From NCBI RefSeq assembly GCF_004684245.1, contig NZ_CP038452.1, positions 248,001 to 312,000 of the forward strand: a stretch of DNA of 64,000 nt, read 5' to 3'. The notes under the pieces are model-generated. The model did not search any database, was not told the origin of the DNA, and saw nothing but the letters and a program-made list of their open reading frames with translations. A program made the translations under genes and the position numbers. The stretch is from Thermus caldilimi (GTDB lineage: Bacteria; Deinococcota; Deinococci; Deinococcales; Thermaceae). Shown here one piece after another: positions 15,681-24,229 of this stretch; the stretch's first letter is position 1; every line of letters starts with the position of its first letter.

Positions 15681-16843
15681 TACTCGGAAAGATCCCGGAA
15701 GAGTTTCTCGAATTCCTCTTTCGCCCGGCTGGTGGTTTCCGCCTCTTCCTTGGCGGCCTTGCGAATGGCCTCGTCCAGGTCGGAGATCTCTGCCTCCTCA
15801 AAGTGGATCTCGTACCCCGTGAGCTTGGAGGCCAGGCGCACGTTCTGACCCCCGGTGCCGATGGCCAGGGAGTGCTGGTCCTTGGTCACCTTCACCCGAG
15901 CTTTCTTGCCCTCTGGGTCCAGCTCGATGGAGCCCACTTCGGCGGGAGAGAGGGCATTTCGGATGAAGTCCTTGGGGTCCTTGGCCCAGAGGATGATGTC
16001 CACCTTCTCCCGGCCTAGCTCGGCGGAAACCGCCTGGATGCGCTGCCCCTTGTGGCCGATGCAGGCCCCGATGGGGTCCACATTGGGGTTGTGGGTCATC
16101 ACCGCCACCTTGCTGCGACGGCCGGGCTCGCGGGCGATGGCCTTGATCTCCACGATGCCCTCGGCGATCTCGGGGACTTCCTGCTTCAAGAGGTGCTCCA
16201 GAAGTTTCTCGTGGGCCCGGCTTACGATCAAGGAAGGGCCCTTGGCGGAGCGGTCCACCTTCTTCAGGTACACTTTGAGACGCTGCCCGGGGTAGTAGCG
16301 TTCCGTGGGGATCTGCTCGCTCTTGGGGAGGTAAGCCTCCCCCCGGCCCAGCTCCACGAAGACGTTGCCCCGGTTGTCCACCCGGGTCACCACCCCAGTG
16401 AGGACTTGGCCTTCCTTATCCTTGTACTCGTTGTAGATGCGGTTGCGCTCGGACTCCTTGAGGCGCTGGGTGAGGATCTGACGTAGGTCCTGGATGGCCA
16501 TGCGGGAGAGGCCCTCGGGGTCGATGGGGAACTCCATCTCGTCGCCCACCTGGACCTCGGGGTCATACTGGAGGGCCTCGGAGAGGGCAATTTCCTTGTC
16601 CGGGTCCTCCACCTTCTCCACCACGCGGCGGACCTCCACCATCTCGATGCGCCCGGTCTGGGGGTCTATATAGACGTCCACCTCCGGACCCTTGCCCGCA
16701 TCGATCTCCTCCTTGCGGTACCCCTTTTGCCGCTTGATGTAGGCCTTGCGCAGGGCTTCCTTGAAGGCCTCGAGGACCTCCTCGGTGGTCACCCCTCGCT
16801 CCAAGGCCAGCTGCTGCATGGCGTCTATAAATTCCCGGTTCAT
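15680..16843 (-). CDS. nusA: Transcription elongation/termination factor NusA
   Basis: The 387-residue protein has the N-terminal RNA polymerase-binding domain (MNREFIDAMQQLALERGVTT), S1 domain (GQVLTGVVTRVDNRGNVFVE), KH1 (with GACIGHKGQRIQAVSAELG) and KH2 (LAIGTGGQNVRLASKLTG). It modulates pausing, termination and antitermination. It lacks the acidic C-terminal repeats of the E. coli protein, as is normal outside Gammaproteobacteria. It lies between rimP and ylxR in one operon. Confidence 0.97.
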   Translation of the reverse strand: MNREFIDAMQQLALERGVTTEEVLEAFKEALRKAYIKRQKGYRKEEIDAGKGPEVDVYIDPQTGRIEMVEVRRVVEKVEDPDKEIALSEALQYDPEVQVGDEMEFPIDPEGLSRMAIQDLRQILTQRLKESERNRIYNEYKDKEGQVLTGVVTRVDNRGNVFVELGRGEAYLPKSEQIPTERYYPGQRLKVYLKKVDRSAKGPSLIVSRAHEKLLEHLLKQEVPEIAEGIVEIKAIAREPGRRSKVAVMTHNPNVDPIGACIGHKGQRIQAVSAELGREKVDIILWAKDPKDFIRNALSPAEVGSIELDPEGKKARVKVTKDQHSLAIGTGGQNVRLASKLTGYEIHFEEAEISDLDEAIRKAAKEEAETTSRAKEEFEKLFRDLSE

Positions 16844-16866
16844 CTCTCCTCCCTGAATCTAAGCTG

Positions 16867-17292
16867 TTACCTGGGCTCCTCGGGCCACTCGGCAAGGTTG
16901 GCGCGGAAGGTGCCGATCCTCAAGCGCTTTTCCTCCTGGCCCACCTGGAAGACCACCTCGCCCTCTTCCACCCGAAGGATGCGCCCGGTGAAGCCCTCGG
17001 GCCCCGGCACCTTGGCCTTTAGGCCCTGGAAGCGCTCGAAGTGACGGCGGGTAAAGAGGGGGCGCTTGGGGCCGGGAGACTCCACCAGAAGGCGGTAGCT
17101 TCCCGGAATGGGGTCCTCCCGGTCAAGGATGGCTTCTATGGCCCGGCTGGCCTGTTCCAGGTCGGCCACGTGGATGGGCCTTTCGTCCTTGCGCTCCAGC
17201 CGGACCAAGACCTCTCCGGGGGCTTCCTTCACCTCCAGGACCTCGAGGCCCAGGGGCTCCACCGCTTCCTCCACCAACCGCCAAAGGTCCAC
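16867..17292 (-). CDS. rimP: Ribosome maturation factor RimP
   Basis: Promotes 30S assembly. The 141-residue form starts at GTG 17292 (VDLWRLVEEAVEPLG), which has AGGGAGGTGCCT in front; longer in-frame GTG starts at 17298 and 17316 would place the Shine-Dalgarno inside the gene. Family marks: LEVLEVKEAPGEVLVRLER and the conserved YRLLVESPGPKRPLFTRRHFERF. It is the first gene of the rimP-nusA-ylxR-infB operon, behind a leader with a hairpin at 17324. Confidence 0.92.
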   Translation of the reverse strand: MDLWRLVEEAVEPLGLEVLEVKEAPGEVLVRLERKDERPIHVADLEQASRAIEAILDREDPIPGSYRLLVESPGPKRPLFTRRHFERFQGLKAKVPGPEGFTGRILRVEEGEVVFQVGQEEKRLRIGTFRANLAEWPEEPR

Positions 17293-17323
17293 AGGCACCT
17301 CCCTACCTCCCTTCACAAAGGAA

Positions 17324-17343
17324 GGGTGGGCTTACACCCACCC
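17324..17343 (-). promoter_or_regulatory. Hairpin in the 5' leader of the rimP-nusA operon
   Basis: A perfect 7-bp stem (GGGTGGG / CCCACCC) with a six-base loop lies about 25 bases downstream of the predicted -10 box and 31 bases before the rimP start. It may stabilise or attenuate the leader; NusA autoregulates this operon leader in E. coli, but nothing here shows the same mechanism. Confidence 0.4.
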
Positions 17344-17367
17344 CCCTCCCTTGGGAGCACTGGACTT

Positions 17368-17397
17368 AGTGTACACCCAAAACCCCCTTGACTACAA
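17368..17397 (-). promoter_or_regulatory. Promoter of the rimP-nusA-infB operon
   Basis: On the minus strand, -35 TTGTAG (17392-17397) and -10 TACACT (17368-17373) with an 18-bp spacer. It overlaps the divergent ssrA promoter on the plus strand, so the two transcription units may compete or be co-regulated. Confidence 0.55.
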
Positions 17398-17417
17398 CCC
17401 CTTTAGCCTGGTACACT
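17388..17417 (+). promoter_or_regulatory. Promoter of the tmRNA gene
   Basis: -35 TTGACT (17388-17393), 18-bp spacer, -10 TACACT (17412-17417). The transcript would start near 17424, giving a leader of about 27 bases that RNase P removes at 17451. Confidence 0.7.
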
Positions 17418-17450
17418 CAAGGTTGCCGGTCCGAGCCCGGCCAATCGCAT

Positions 17451-17797
17451 GGGGGTGAACGGTCTCGACGGGGGTCGCCGAAGGCAGGTGGCGCGCCGAG
17501 GTGCGGGTGGCCTCGTAAAAACCCGCAAAAGAATAAAGGCCAACAAGCCTGCTTACGCTCTCGCGGCTTAATGACCGCGACCTCGCCCGGTAGCCCTGCC
17601 GGGGGCTCACCGACGCGGGGACACAAACCCGGCTAGCCTTGGCTAGGCCCCGTAACCCAAGGCGAAGTGAAGCGGGGCTTGCTCCTGGCCGCCCGTCCGC
17701 GGGCCAAGCCAGGAAGACACCCAAAACGCGGACTACGTGCGTAGAGGCCTGCCGTAGGGACTTTCGGACGGGGGTTCGACTCCCCCCACCTCCACCA
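17451..17797 (+). ncRNA. ssrA: tmRNA (SsrA)
   Basis: Rescues stalled ribosomes and tags the unfinished protein. The acceptor stem is formed by GGGGGTG (17451-17457) and CACCTCC, followed by the encoded CCA (end 17797). The T-arm has GGGGGTTCGACTCCCCCC. The tag frame opens at the resume codon GCC 17539 and reads ANKPAYALAA before TAATGA, giving the usual hydrophobic degradation signal. At 347 bases the length is normal. It has its own promoter and intrinsic terminator. Confidence 0.97.
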
Positions 17798-17801
17798 ATG
17801 G

Positions 17802-17836
17802 AAAAAAGGGGCCTGTGAAGGCCCTTTTTTGTTTTT
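17802..17836 (+). terminator. Intrinsic terminator of ssrA
   Basis: AAAAAAGGGGCC pairs with GGCCCTTTTTT around a short loop (TGTGAA), followed by a U-rich tail into GTTTTT. This is a classic factor-independent terminator, and its A-tract makes it usable on the opposite strand too. Confidence 0.85.
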
Positions 17837-17863
17837 GACACATGTAGTATAGCAGTCTAGAAA
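17835..17863 (+). promoter_or_regulatory. Possible promoter of the FMN-riboswitch/rib operon transcript
   Basis: TTGACA (17835-17840), 17-bp spacer, TAGAAA (17858-17863). The -35 is consensus and the -10 is weaker. The transcript would run through the PIN-like remnant into the riboswitch; a second promoter closer to 18063 cannot be excluded. Confidence 0.45.
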
Positions 17864-18022
17864 AGACCACCCTGTACCTGCTCAAGTCCTTGAAGCTTCT
17901 GCTGGAGATTAAGGCCCGGCGGGAGGGCCGCTCCCAGGCTGAGCCCGGTGCTTACCCTGGACACCCACTTTCTGGTCCTGGCCCGGGGTGAGGGTCTTAA
18001 GGTAGTCCATCCCAGCTTGTGA
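17854..18022 (+). pseudogene. Remnant of a PIN-domain (VapC-like) gene
   Basis: Two frames join into a PIN-like C-terminus. The first reads LEKTTLYLLKSLKLLLEIKA and continues RREGRSQAE. The second, from about 17929, reads RLSPVLTLDTHFLVLARGEG and ends LKVVHPSL, stop at 18020-18022. The block VLTLDTHFLVLARGEGLKVV matches the last acidic motif and strand of PIN nucleases. The N-terminal half, the start codon and any antitoxin are missing. Assignment rests on a short stretch, so confidence is low. Confidence 0.35.
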
Positions 18023-18062
18023 TCTTCCTTCGGTTGTAAAGTAAGTTTGGTGCCGCCTGGCA

Positions 18063-18179
18063 CCTCCTTCGGGGCGGGGTGGAAGTCCCCACCGGCGGTG
18101 AAAGCCCGCGAAGCCCCTTCGGGGCCCGATCCGGTGGAATTCCGGGGCCGACGGTGAAAGTCCGGATGGGAGAAGGAGG
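18063..18179 (+). promoter_or_regulatory. FMN riboswitch (RFN element) controlling ribD-ribE-ribBA
   Basis: The conserved core blocks are present: GGGGCGGGGTGGAAGTCCCC, ACCGGCGGTGAAAGCCCGCG, CCGATCCGGTGGAATTCCGG, GCCGACGGTGAAAGTCCGGA. The closing helix P1 pairs CCTCCTTC (18063-18070) with GAAGGAGG (18172-18179), 8 bp without mismatch. The 3' arm of P1 is itself the Shine-Dalgarno of ribD, whose TTG start is at 18184. FMN binding, which stabilises P1, should therefore hide the ribosome-binding site directly. No separate terminator hairpin is seen. Confidence 0.95.
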
Positions 18180-18183
18180 TCTT

Positions 18184-19317
18184 TTGCGAGAGCTGGACGA
18201 AAGGTTCCTTCGTAGGGCGTTGCAGCTGGCCGAGAGGGCTCGAGGCCACACCCACCCTAACCCCCTGGTGGGAGCTGTGCTGGTGCGGGAAGGCCGGATC
18301 GTGGGGGAAGGGTATCACCCTAGGGCCGGGGAGCCCCACGCGGAGGTCTTCGCCTTGAGGCAGGCGGGGGCCTTGGCCCAGGGGGCCACGGCCTACGTGT
18401 CCTTGGAGCCTTGCAACCATCACGGGCGCACGCCCCCTTGCTCCCTCGCCCTCTTGCAGGCGGGGGTAGCCCGGGTGGTGGTGGCGGTTCGGGACCCCAA
18501 TCCCGTGGCCCAAGGGGGTCTGGAACGGCTTAGGGCTGGGGGGGTGGAGGTGGAGGCTGGGCTCCTAGAGGCTGAGGCCCAGGGGCAGAACGAGGTCTTC
18601 TTCCACGCGCAGAAAAAGGGCCGGCCCTTCGTGCTCCTCAAAGCTGCCTTGACCTTGGATGGCAAGGTGGCTGCCGTAGGCGGGGATGCCCGTTACGTGT
18701 CCTCGGAGGCAAGCCGGCGCGTGGCCCAGGCTTACCGCCAGTGGCTTCCCGTGGTGATGGTGGGGGTGGGAACGGTCCTCACGGACGATCCCTGGCTCAC
18801 CGTGCGGGAGCCCGACTTCAGGCCCTTTCCCCTCATGCTGGAGCCCCCGCCCCTCAGGGACCCCGTGAAGGTGGTCCTGGACACGGAAGGCCGCACCCCC
18901 CCCACGGCTCAGATTTTCCGCGAGGGGCCCCGGGGGGAACCCGCCCGGGTGTATGTGCTGGTGGGCAAGGGTGCGCCCAAGGATCGGCTTAGGGCCCTCG
19001 AGGAGGCGGGTGCCCGGGTGGTGGAGCTTCCCCGGGAAGGGGGAAGGGTGAGCCTCGAGAGGGCCCTGGCCTTCCTTCTGGAGGAAGGGCTGGATGGGGT
19101 GCTCCTGGAGGGGGGCCCCCGCCTAGCCGGGGCCTTTTGGGAAAGGGGGCTGGTGGACAAGCTGGCTCTCTTCCTGGCCCCCAAGGTCTTGGGAGAGGGG
19201 AGGGGGTTCTTGGAGGGGTTTGCCCTGGAGCGCATGGCCGAGGCCAGGAGGCTGAGGCTCGTCCGAAGAGAATGGCTCGGGGAGGACCTTTGGCTGGAGG
19301 CATACCCGGAGGGGTGA
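18184..19317 (+). CDS. ribD: Riboflavin biosynthesis deaminase/reductase RibD
   Basis: Bifunctional enzyme that deaminates the pyrimidine made from GTP and reduces its ribosyl side chain. Start TTG 18184 sits after AAGGAGGT of the riboswitch; the frame open from 18079 is riboswitch sequence. From TTG the protein has 377 residues. Deaminase domain: HPNPLVGAVLVREGRIVGEG, GEPHAEVFALRQAG, SLEPCNHHGRTPPC (zinc ligands His, Cys, Cys). Reductase domain from about residue 145: PFVLLKAALTLDGKVA, VGVGTVLTDDPWLTVR, LLEGGPRLAGAFWE. Its stop overlaps the ribE start (TGATG). Confidence 0.95.
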   Translation: MRELDERFLRRALQLAERARGHTHPNPLVGAVLVREGRIVGEGYHPRAGEPHAEVFALRQAGALAQGATAYVSLEPCNHHGRTPPCSLALLQAGVARVVVAVRDPNPVAQGGLERLRAGGVEVEAGLLEAEAQGQNEVFFHAQKKGRPFVLLKAALTLDGKVAAVGGDARYVSSEASRRVAQAYRQWLPVVMVGVGTVLTDDPWLTVREPDFRPFPLMLEPPPLRDPVKVVLDTEGRTPPTAQIFREGPRGEPARVYVLVGKGAPKDRLRALEEAGARVVELPREGGRVSLERALAFLLEEGLDGVLLEGGPRLAGAFWERGLVDKLALFLAPKVLGEGRGFLEGFALERMAEARRLRLVRREWLGEDLWLEAYPEG

Positions 19318-19901
19318 TGTTCACGGGATTGGTGGAGGAAACCGGCGAGATCGTGCAGGTCAGGGAGGGTCCTTTTCTCAGGGTCAGGATCGCCGCCAGG
19401 GAAGTGCTTTCTGACCTAAAGGTGGGGGATTCGGTGGCGGTGGATGGGGTCTGCCTCACCGCAGTGGAGGTGGACGAAGGAGGATTTTGGGTGGAGCTTG
19501 CCCGGGAAACCCTACGCCGCGCCGCCCCCACCTGGCGGGTGGGGCACCGGCCCAACCTGGAGAGAGCCCTTAAGGTGGGGGACCGGCTTGGGGGGCACTT
19601 CGTCACCGGGCATGTGGACGGGGTGGCGGAGGTGGTGGCCATCCGGGAGGCCCCGGGGGCCAAGGACTACTTCTTCCGACCTCCCCAAGACCTTGCCCGC
19701 TACATTGCCGAGAAGGGAAGCGTGGCCTTAAACGGCGTTTCCCTCACGGTGGCGGGCTTAAAGGGGCAGGACTTCTTCGTCACTCTCATCCCCCACACCC
19801 TTAAGGTCACCAACTTGGGAAGCCTAAAGGTGGGGGATGGGGTGAACCTGGAAGTGGACCTCATCGCCCGCTATCTGGAGCGGCTTGTGAAGGGGGAATG
19901 A
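19317..19901 (+). CDS. ribE: Riboflavin synthase alpha chain
   Basis: Dismutates two lumazine molecules to riboflavin. The true start is ATG 19317 ([12 protein letters not shown]), overlapping the ribD stop; the upstream extension is antisense-like. The 194-residue protein has the two tandem lumazine-binding barrels: [17 protein letters not shown] in the first and [16 protein letters not shown] in the second, with [10 protein letters not shown] at the second barrel's start. Its end overlaps ribBA by four bases (ATGA). Confidence 0.95.
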   Translation: MFTGLVEETGEIVQVREGPFLRVRIAAREVLSDLKVGDSVAVDGVCLTAVEVDEGGFWVELARETLRRAAPTWRVGHRPNLERALKVGDRLGGHFVTGHVDGVAEVVAIREAPGAKDYFFRPPQDLARYIAEKGSVALNGVSLTVAGLKGQDFFVTLIPHTLKVTNLGSLKVGDGVNLEVDLIARYLERLVKGE

Positions 19902-21100
19902 TGGAGGGTTTGGCCAGCGTCAGGGAACTCATGGAGGAACTCCGCCAAGGCCGCCCGGTGATCCTGGTGGACGACGAGGACCGGGAAAACGAGGGCGACC
20001 TCATCATGGCGGCAGAGCACGTGACCCCGGAGTGGGTGAACTTCATGCTCAAGGAGTGCCGGGGGCTCCTCTGCGTGGCCCTCCCGGAGGAGCGGGCCAA
20101 GGCCCTGGACCTGCCCCTCATGGTGGAGAGGAACCAGGATCCCCAGGGCACCCGCTTCACGGTGAGCGTGGATGCCCGGGGGACCACCACGGGGATCTCC
20201 GCCTTTGAGCGGGCGGCCACCATCCGCCTTCTGGCGGACCAGGAGGCCACCCCCCAGGACTTCCGGCGCCCTGGTCACATCTTTCCCCTGGTGGCCAGGC
20301 CGGGAGGGGTCTTGCGGCGGGCGGGGCACACCGAGGCCACGGTGGATCTCCTGCGCCTTGCCGGGCTTACCCCGGTGGGGAGCCTCATCGAGATCCTCAA
20401 GGAGGATGGCACCATGGCCCGGCTCCCGGACCTCCTGGAGTTTGCCCGCCGCCACGGCCTTAAGGTGGGCACCATCGCCGACCTCATCCGTTACCGCCTG
20501 GAGAAGGGGGACCTCTACGTGAAACGGGAGGCGGAGGCCCTTTTACCCACCCGGTTTGGCGAGTTCCGCATCCTGGGCTACCGGGATACCCTCACGGGAG
20601 AGGAGCACGCCGCCTTGGTCATGGGTAGCTGGGATTCTGAGGAGCCCATCCTGGTGCGCATGCACTCCGAGTGCCTCACCGGGGATGCCCTGCACTCCTT
20701 GAGGTGCGACTGCGGCTTCCAGCGGGACCTGGCTTTGGAGCGCATTTCCAAGGAGGGGAAGGGGGTCTTGGTCTACCTTCGGCAGGAGGGACGGGGAATT
20801 GGGCTCATCAACAAGATCCGCGCCTATCACCTGCAGGACCAAGGCCTGGACACGGTGGAGGCTAACCTGGCCCTGGGGTTTCCGCCGGACCTACGGGACT
20901 ACGGGGTGGGGGCCCAGATCCTCTACGACCTGGGGGTGCGCAAGATGCGCCTCCTCACCAATAACCCCCGCAAGGTAAAGGCCCTGTCGGGTTTCGGCAT
21001 CGAGATCGTGGAGCGCATTCCCCTGCGGGCCGGGGACAACCCCTTCAACGAGCGGTACCTCCAGGCCAAGAAGGAGAAGCTGGGGCACTGGATGGACTGA
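19898..21100 (+). CDS. ribBA: Bifunctional DHBP synthase / GTP cyclohydrolase II
   Basis: Makes both riboflavin precursors: 3,4-dihydroxy-2-butanone 4-phosphate and the pyrimidine from GTP. In the 400-residue protein, residues about 1-205 are DHBP synthase ([34 protein letters not shown]). Residues about 206-400 are GTP cyclohydrolase II ([20 protein letters not shown] with the zinc Cys, [30 protein letters not shown]). The lumazine synthase gene ribH does not follow; the operon ends here and a new leaderless promoter starts the next gene. Confidence 0.96.
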   Translation: MMEGLASVRELMEELRQGRPVILVDDEDRENEGDLIMAAEHVTPEWVNFMLKECRGLLCVALPEERAKALDLPLMVERNQDPQGTRFTVSVDARGTTTGISAFERAATIRLLADQEATPQDFRRPGHIFPLVARPGGVLRRAGHTEATVDLLRLAGLTPVGSLIEILKEDGTMARLPDLLEFARRHGLKVGTIADLIRYRLEKGDLYVKREAEALLPTRFGEFRILGYRDTLTGEEHAALVMGSWDSEEPILVRMHSECLTGDALHSLRCDCGFQRDLALERISKEGKGVLVYLRQEGRGIGLINKIRAYHLQDQGLDTVEANLALGFPPDLRDYGVGAQILYDLGVRKMRLLTNNPRKVKALSGFGIEIVERIPLRAGDNPFNERYLQAKKEKLGHWMD

Positions 21101-21121
21101 GGTGCCCTTTAGGATAGGGCT

Positions 21122-23254
21122 ATGCTCCGCCTCCTGCGGGGAGGGGTGCTCCTCTTGCTCCTCCTGGCCTTCCTGGACCCCAGGTGGCCCCTGCCGGGCC
21201 GGGTGGTCTACCTCCTGGACTTCTCCCCCTCGGCCCGGGAGGGCGTCTTCACCCTAGCGGAGCGCCTGCCCAAGGATGGGATCTACGTGGCCTTTGCGGA
21301 GCGGGCGGTGCGGCTTCCCTCTCCCACGGCCCGCAGGCTGGACCTGGGGGAGAGGACAGACCTGAAGGCCGCCTTCCAGGAGGCGGAGGCCTTGAGGCCA
21401 AGCCGCGTGGTGTTGGTTTCCGATGGGCTCTTTGAGCCCATCCCCGCTCCCTTCACTTTGGACGCGGTCTACGTGCCCCCCAAGCCCCACGTGGGGGTGG
21501 AGCTGGTCCCCCCACCTTACCCCCTGTACGGGGAAACGGTGGGGGTGGGGGTGGTCCTCGAGGCGCCCCTCTCCGTGGAGGCACGCCTGAGGGTGGAGGG
21601 TCCCGCAGGGACCTGGGAACGAAGCCTTCGGGTGGAGGGGCGCAAGAGCCTGGTGTACACCTTTCCCCTCACGGAAAAGGCGGAGGTGCGGGCGGTGGCG
21701 GAAGGTTTTTGGGGCAGGAGCGAGGCCCAGGTGAACCTCCAACCCGCTGACCGCGGCAAGGCCCTGGTGCTGGGGGATGCGGCCCTTGCCCGGTACCTGG
21801 AGGCCCAGGGCTTCCAGGTGGAGGAAGGCCCTTTCCGCCTGCCCCTCGAGGCCGACCTGGTGGCGGTGGGCCTCGGGGTCTTGGACCTTCCGGAGGGAGC
21901 CCCGGAGGCTCTGAGGGGCTACCTCCGCCAAGGGGGCGCCCTCCTTTTCACCGCCACCCCTAAGGGCCTCTTCTTTGGCGGCTGGGACCGGGCTTTGCCG
22001 GAAGACCTCCCCTTAAAGCCCCTGGGCCGGAAGGGGGCGGCTCTGGTCTTGGTAATGGATGTATCGGGGAGCATGGAGGGGGAGAAGCTGGCCATGGCCG
22101 TGGCCGGGGCCTTGGAGCTCTTGCGCTCCGCGGCGGAGGAGGACTACCTGGGCGTGGTCCTCTTTTCCTCTACCCATCGGGTGCTTTTCCCCCCTAGGCC
22201 CATGACGGAGCAGGGGAAGAAGGAGGCGGAAAGCCTCCTCCTTTCCGTGCGGGCGGGGGGCGGGACGGTCCTGGGCCCGGCCTTCCGGGAGGCGGTGCGG
22301 CTTTTGCAGGGGGTGCCGGTGGAGCGCAAGGGGATCCTGGTGCTCAGCGATGGCCTTATCGCCGACCCTCAGGATCCCATCCTGGCCCTGGCGGGGGCCT
22401 CGGGCCTCGAGGTGAGCGCCATGGCCCTGGGGCCCGACGCCGACCGGGCCTTTTTAAAAGCCCTCGCTGAAAGGGGTGGGGGGCGGTACTACCAGGCGGC
22501 CACCGCAGGGGAGCTTCCCCGGCTTTTCCTGAAGGAAGGGCAGGAGGTTTTCCAGGGGGAGGGCCTGGAGGGCCGTTTCCCCGTCAGGGCCAGGCCCCAT
22601 CCCCTGACCCAGGGCTTCTCCCCACCCCCCCTTTCCGTTCTCCTTCCGGCCCGGGCCGAGCCCTGGGCGGAGGTGGTTTTGGAAAGCGAGGGCAGGGCGG
22701 TGCTGGCCCTGGGGGAGAGGGGAGAGGGGCGGGTGGCCGCCTTGGCCACGGACCTATTCCGCTCCTGGCGGGGCTGGAAGGACGCGGCTTCTTTTCTGGG
22801 CGGCCTCGCCCGCTACCTCATGGGGGGCAAGAAGGCCCTCGCCCTGTACGCCTATCCCGAGGGAAAGGGGGCGCGGGTGGTGGTCCTAGGCCACCTGGAA
22901 CGCCCCCTCTTCCTAAGCGGGGGCCAGGAGATGCCCCTGGTGCCCACGGGGCCTAGGCGGTACGAGGTCCAGGCCCAGGCTCCTGGGGTACTCCTGGACG
23001 GCCCGCGCCGCCTGCCCCTGGCCTTTCCCTTGCCCGGGGAGTGGACCCCGAGGGATGGGAAGGCGGTGCTGGAAGCGCTAGTCAAGGCCTCCGGGGGGCG
23101 GTTGCTGGGCCTCGAGGAGCTGGATCAGCCGGCCTCTACCCCCCTCCCCCTGCGCCCCTACCTCCTCCTTCTGGCCTTGGTCCTCTTTCTTCTAGAAAGG
23201 TTCCTTGAAATTCGAGTGAGCCAGGGCACACTGGTCCGGTTCCCTAGGGGGTAG
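21122..23254 (+). CDS. Membrane-anchored von Willebrand factor A protein
   Basis: The 710-residue protein has an N-terminal hydrophobic segment (LLRGGVLLLLLLAFLDP) and a C-terminal one (PYLLLLALVLFLLERFLEI). Between them lies a VWA domain whose MIDAS motif DVSGS begins at Asp313, with GGGTVLGPAF and VLSDG completing it. The parts before and after (VALGLGVLDLPEGAPEALRG; VAALATDLFRSWRGW) resemble the glutamine-amidotransferase-like envelope proteins that carry VWA domains. Its role is unknown; such proteins often bind partners through a metal ion. The ATG at 21122 lies 6 bases after TAGGAT (21110-21115), so translation is probably leaderless. Confidence 0.75.
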   Translation: MLRLLRGGVLLLLLLAFLDPRWPLPGRVVYLLDFSPSAREGVFTLAERLPKDGIYVAFAERAVRLPSPTARRLDLGERTDLKAAFQEAEALRPSRVVLVSDGLFEPIPAPFTLDAVYVPPKPHVGVELVPPPYPLYGETVGVGVVLEAPLSVEARLRVEGPAGTWERSLRVEGRKSLVYTFPLTEKAEVRAVAEGFWGRSEAQVNLQPADRGKALVLGDAALARYLEAQGFQVEEGPFRLPLEADLVAVGLGVLDLPEGAPEALRGYLRQGGALLFTATPKGLFFGGWDRALPEDLPLKPLGRKGAALVLVMDVSGSMEGEKLAMAVAGALELLRSAAEEDYLGVVLFSSTHRVLFPPRPMTEQGKKEAESLLLSVRAGGGTVLGPAFREAVRLLQGVPVERKGILVLSDGLIADPQDPILALAGASGLEVSAMALGPDADRAFLKALAERGGGRYYQAATAGELPRLFLKEGQEVFQGEGLEGRFPVRARPHPLTQGFSPPPLSVLLPARAEPWAEVVLESEGRAVLALGERGEGRVAALATDLFRSWRGWKDAASFLGGLARYLMGGKKALALYAYPEGKGARVVVLGHLERPLFLSGGQEMPLVPTGPRRYEVQAQAPGVLLDGPRRLPLAFPLPGEWTPRDGKAVLEALVKASGGRLLGLEELDQPASTPLPLRPYLLLLALVLFLLERFLEIRVSQGTLVRFPRG

Positions 23255-23275
23255 CCTTTCTTGCAAGGAGGCAGT

Positions 23276-24196
23276 ATGGAGCGCAGGCAGTTTCTGAAGG
23301 GTACAGGGGCCTTTTTGCTGGCTTCCGGCGCGGGGGCCTTGGCCCAAGGAGAGGGGCATTCGAGCCGGGGGGTGAACGGGGGGGGTTTTTACCGCTTTTC
23401 CCTGGGATCTTGGACCGCGGTGATCCTCTCCGACGGCCAGTCGGCCCCAGGGCCACTTTTGCCCAACTGGGGGGCAAACCCCGAGCTACAGGAGGCTTTC
23501 CGCCAAACCCTGAGGGAGCACTTCCTCGACCCGGAGGCTACCCGGAACAACTTCAACCCCGTCCTGTTGGACACGGGTCAAGCTAGGCTTCTGGTGGATA
23601 CCGGCCGGGGAGCAGGCGCCGGAGGGAGGCTTTTGGAACACTTGGCCCTGGCGGGTTACGCTCCAGAGGACATCACCCACCTCTTCCTTACCCATGGCCA
23701 CCCTGACCACATCGGCGGCCTGGTGGACGAGGGGGGAAGGCCGATCTTCCCCCAGGCGCAACACCTCATGGGCCAGGCGGAGCTAGCGTACTGGTTCCAG
23801 AACCCTTCCCCGGCGGTAAACCGGGCCCTCGTGCCCCTTAGGGACCGCATCCGACCCGTGCAGGATGGGGAGGAGATTCTGCCGGGGGTGCAGGCGGTGG
23901 CCTCCTTCGGCCACACCCCGGGGCACATGAGCCTGGAGGTCCTCTCCCAGGGCCGTCGCCTCTTTATCTTTGGCGATGCCGCGGGGCATTTCCTCCTCTC
24001 CTTGCGCTTCCCTCAGGCGTACCTGGGCTTCGACATGGACAAGGAACTGGCGGTGCGCACCCGGGCCCGCTTGCTCCGGAAGGTCTCCCAGGAGAGGAGC
24101 CTGGTCACCGCCTATCACTTTCCCTGGCCGGGGCTTGGCCACATCCACCCCTTGGGGGAAGGGTTCGAGTTTGTACCTGCCTTCTTCGAGTTTTGA
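23276..24196 (+). CDS. Tat-exported metallo-beta-lactamase-fold hydrolase
   Basis: ATG 23276 follows AAGGAGG. The 306-residue product starts with a twin-arginine signal (ERRQFLKGTGAFLLASGAGA). The zinc-binding signature is THGHPDHIGG (HxHxDH), with further ligands GHTPGHMS, the Asp in FGDAAGH and HFPWPGLGHIH near the end. This layout fits the AHL lactonase/quinoprotein-like relatives in the family, but the substrate cannot be told. It is 22 bases after the VWA gene. Confidence 0.85.
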   Translation: MERRQFLKGTGAFLLASGAGALAQGEGHSSRGVNGGGFYRFSLGSWTAVILSDGQSAPGPLLPNWGANPELQEAFRQTLREHFLDPEATRNNFNPVLLDTGQARLLVDTGRGAGAGGRLLEHLALAGYAPEDITHLFLTHGHPDHIGGLVDEGGRPIFPQAQHLMGQAELAYWFQNPSPAVNRALVPLRDRIRPVQDGEEILPGVQAVASFGHTPGHMSLEVLSQGRRLFIFGDAAGHFLLSLRFPQAYLGFDMDKELAVRTRARLLRKVSQERSLVTAYHFPWPGLGHIHPLGEGFEFVPAFFEF

Positions 24197-24229
24197 GGCG
24201 ATGGGCAAACCACGCGCGGTGGGCGGGGG

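Noticed and set aside
18079-18183. Longer ribD start at 18079
   Set aside because: The stretch is the FMN aptamer and the resulting residues do not resemble RibD.
19137-19316. N-terminal extension of riboflavin synthase
   Set aside because: It overlaps ribD in another frame; riboflavin synthases begin with MFTG at 19317.
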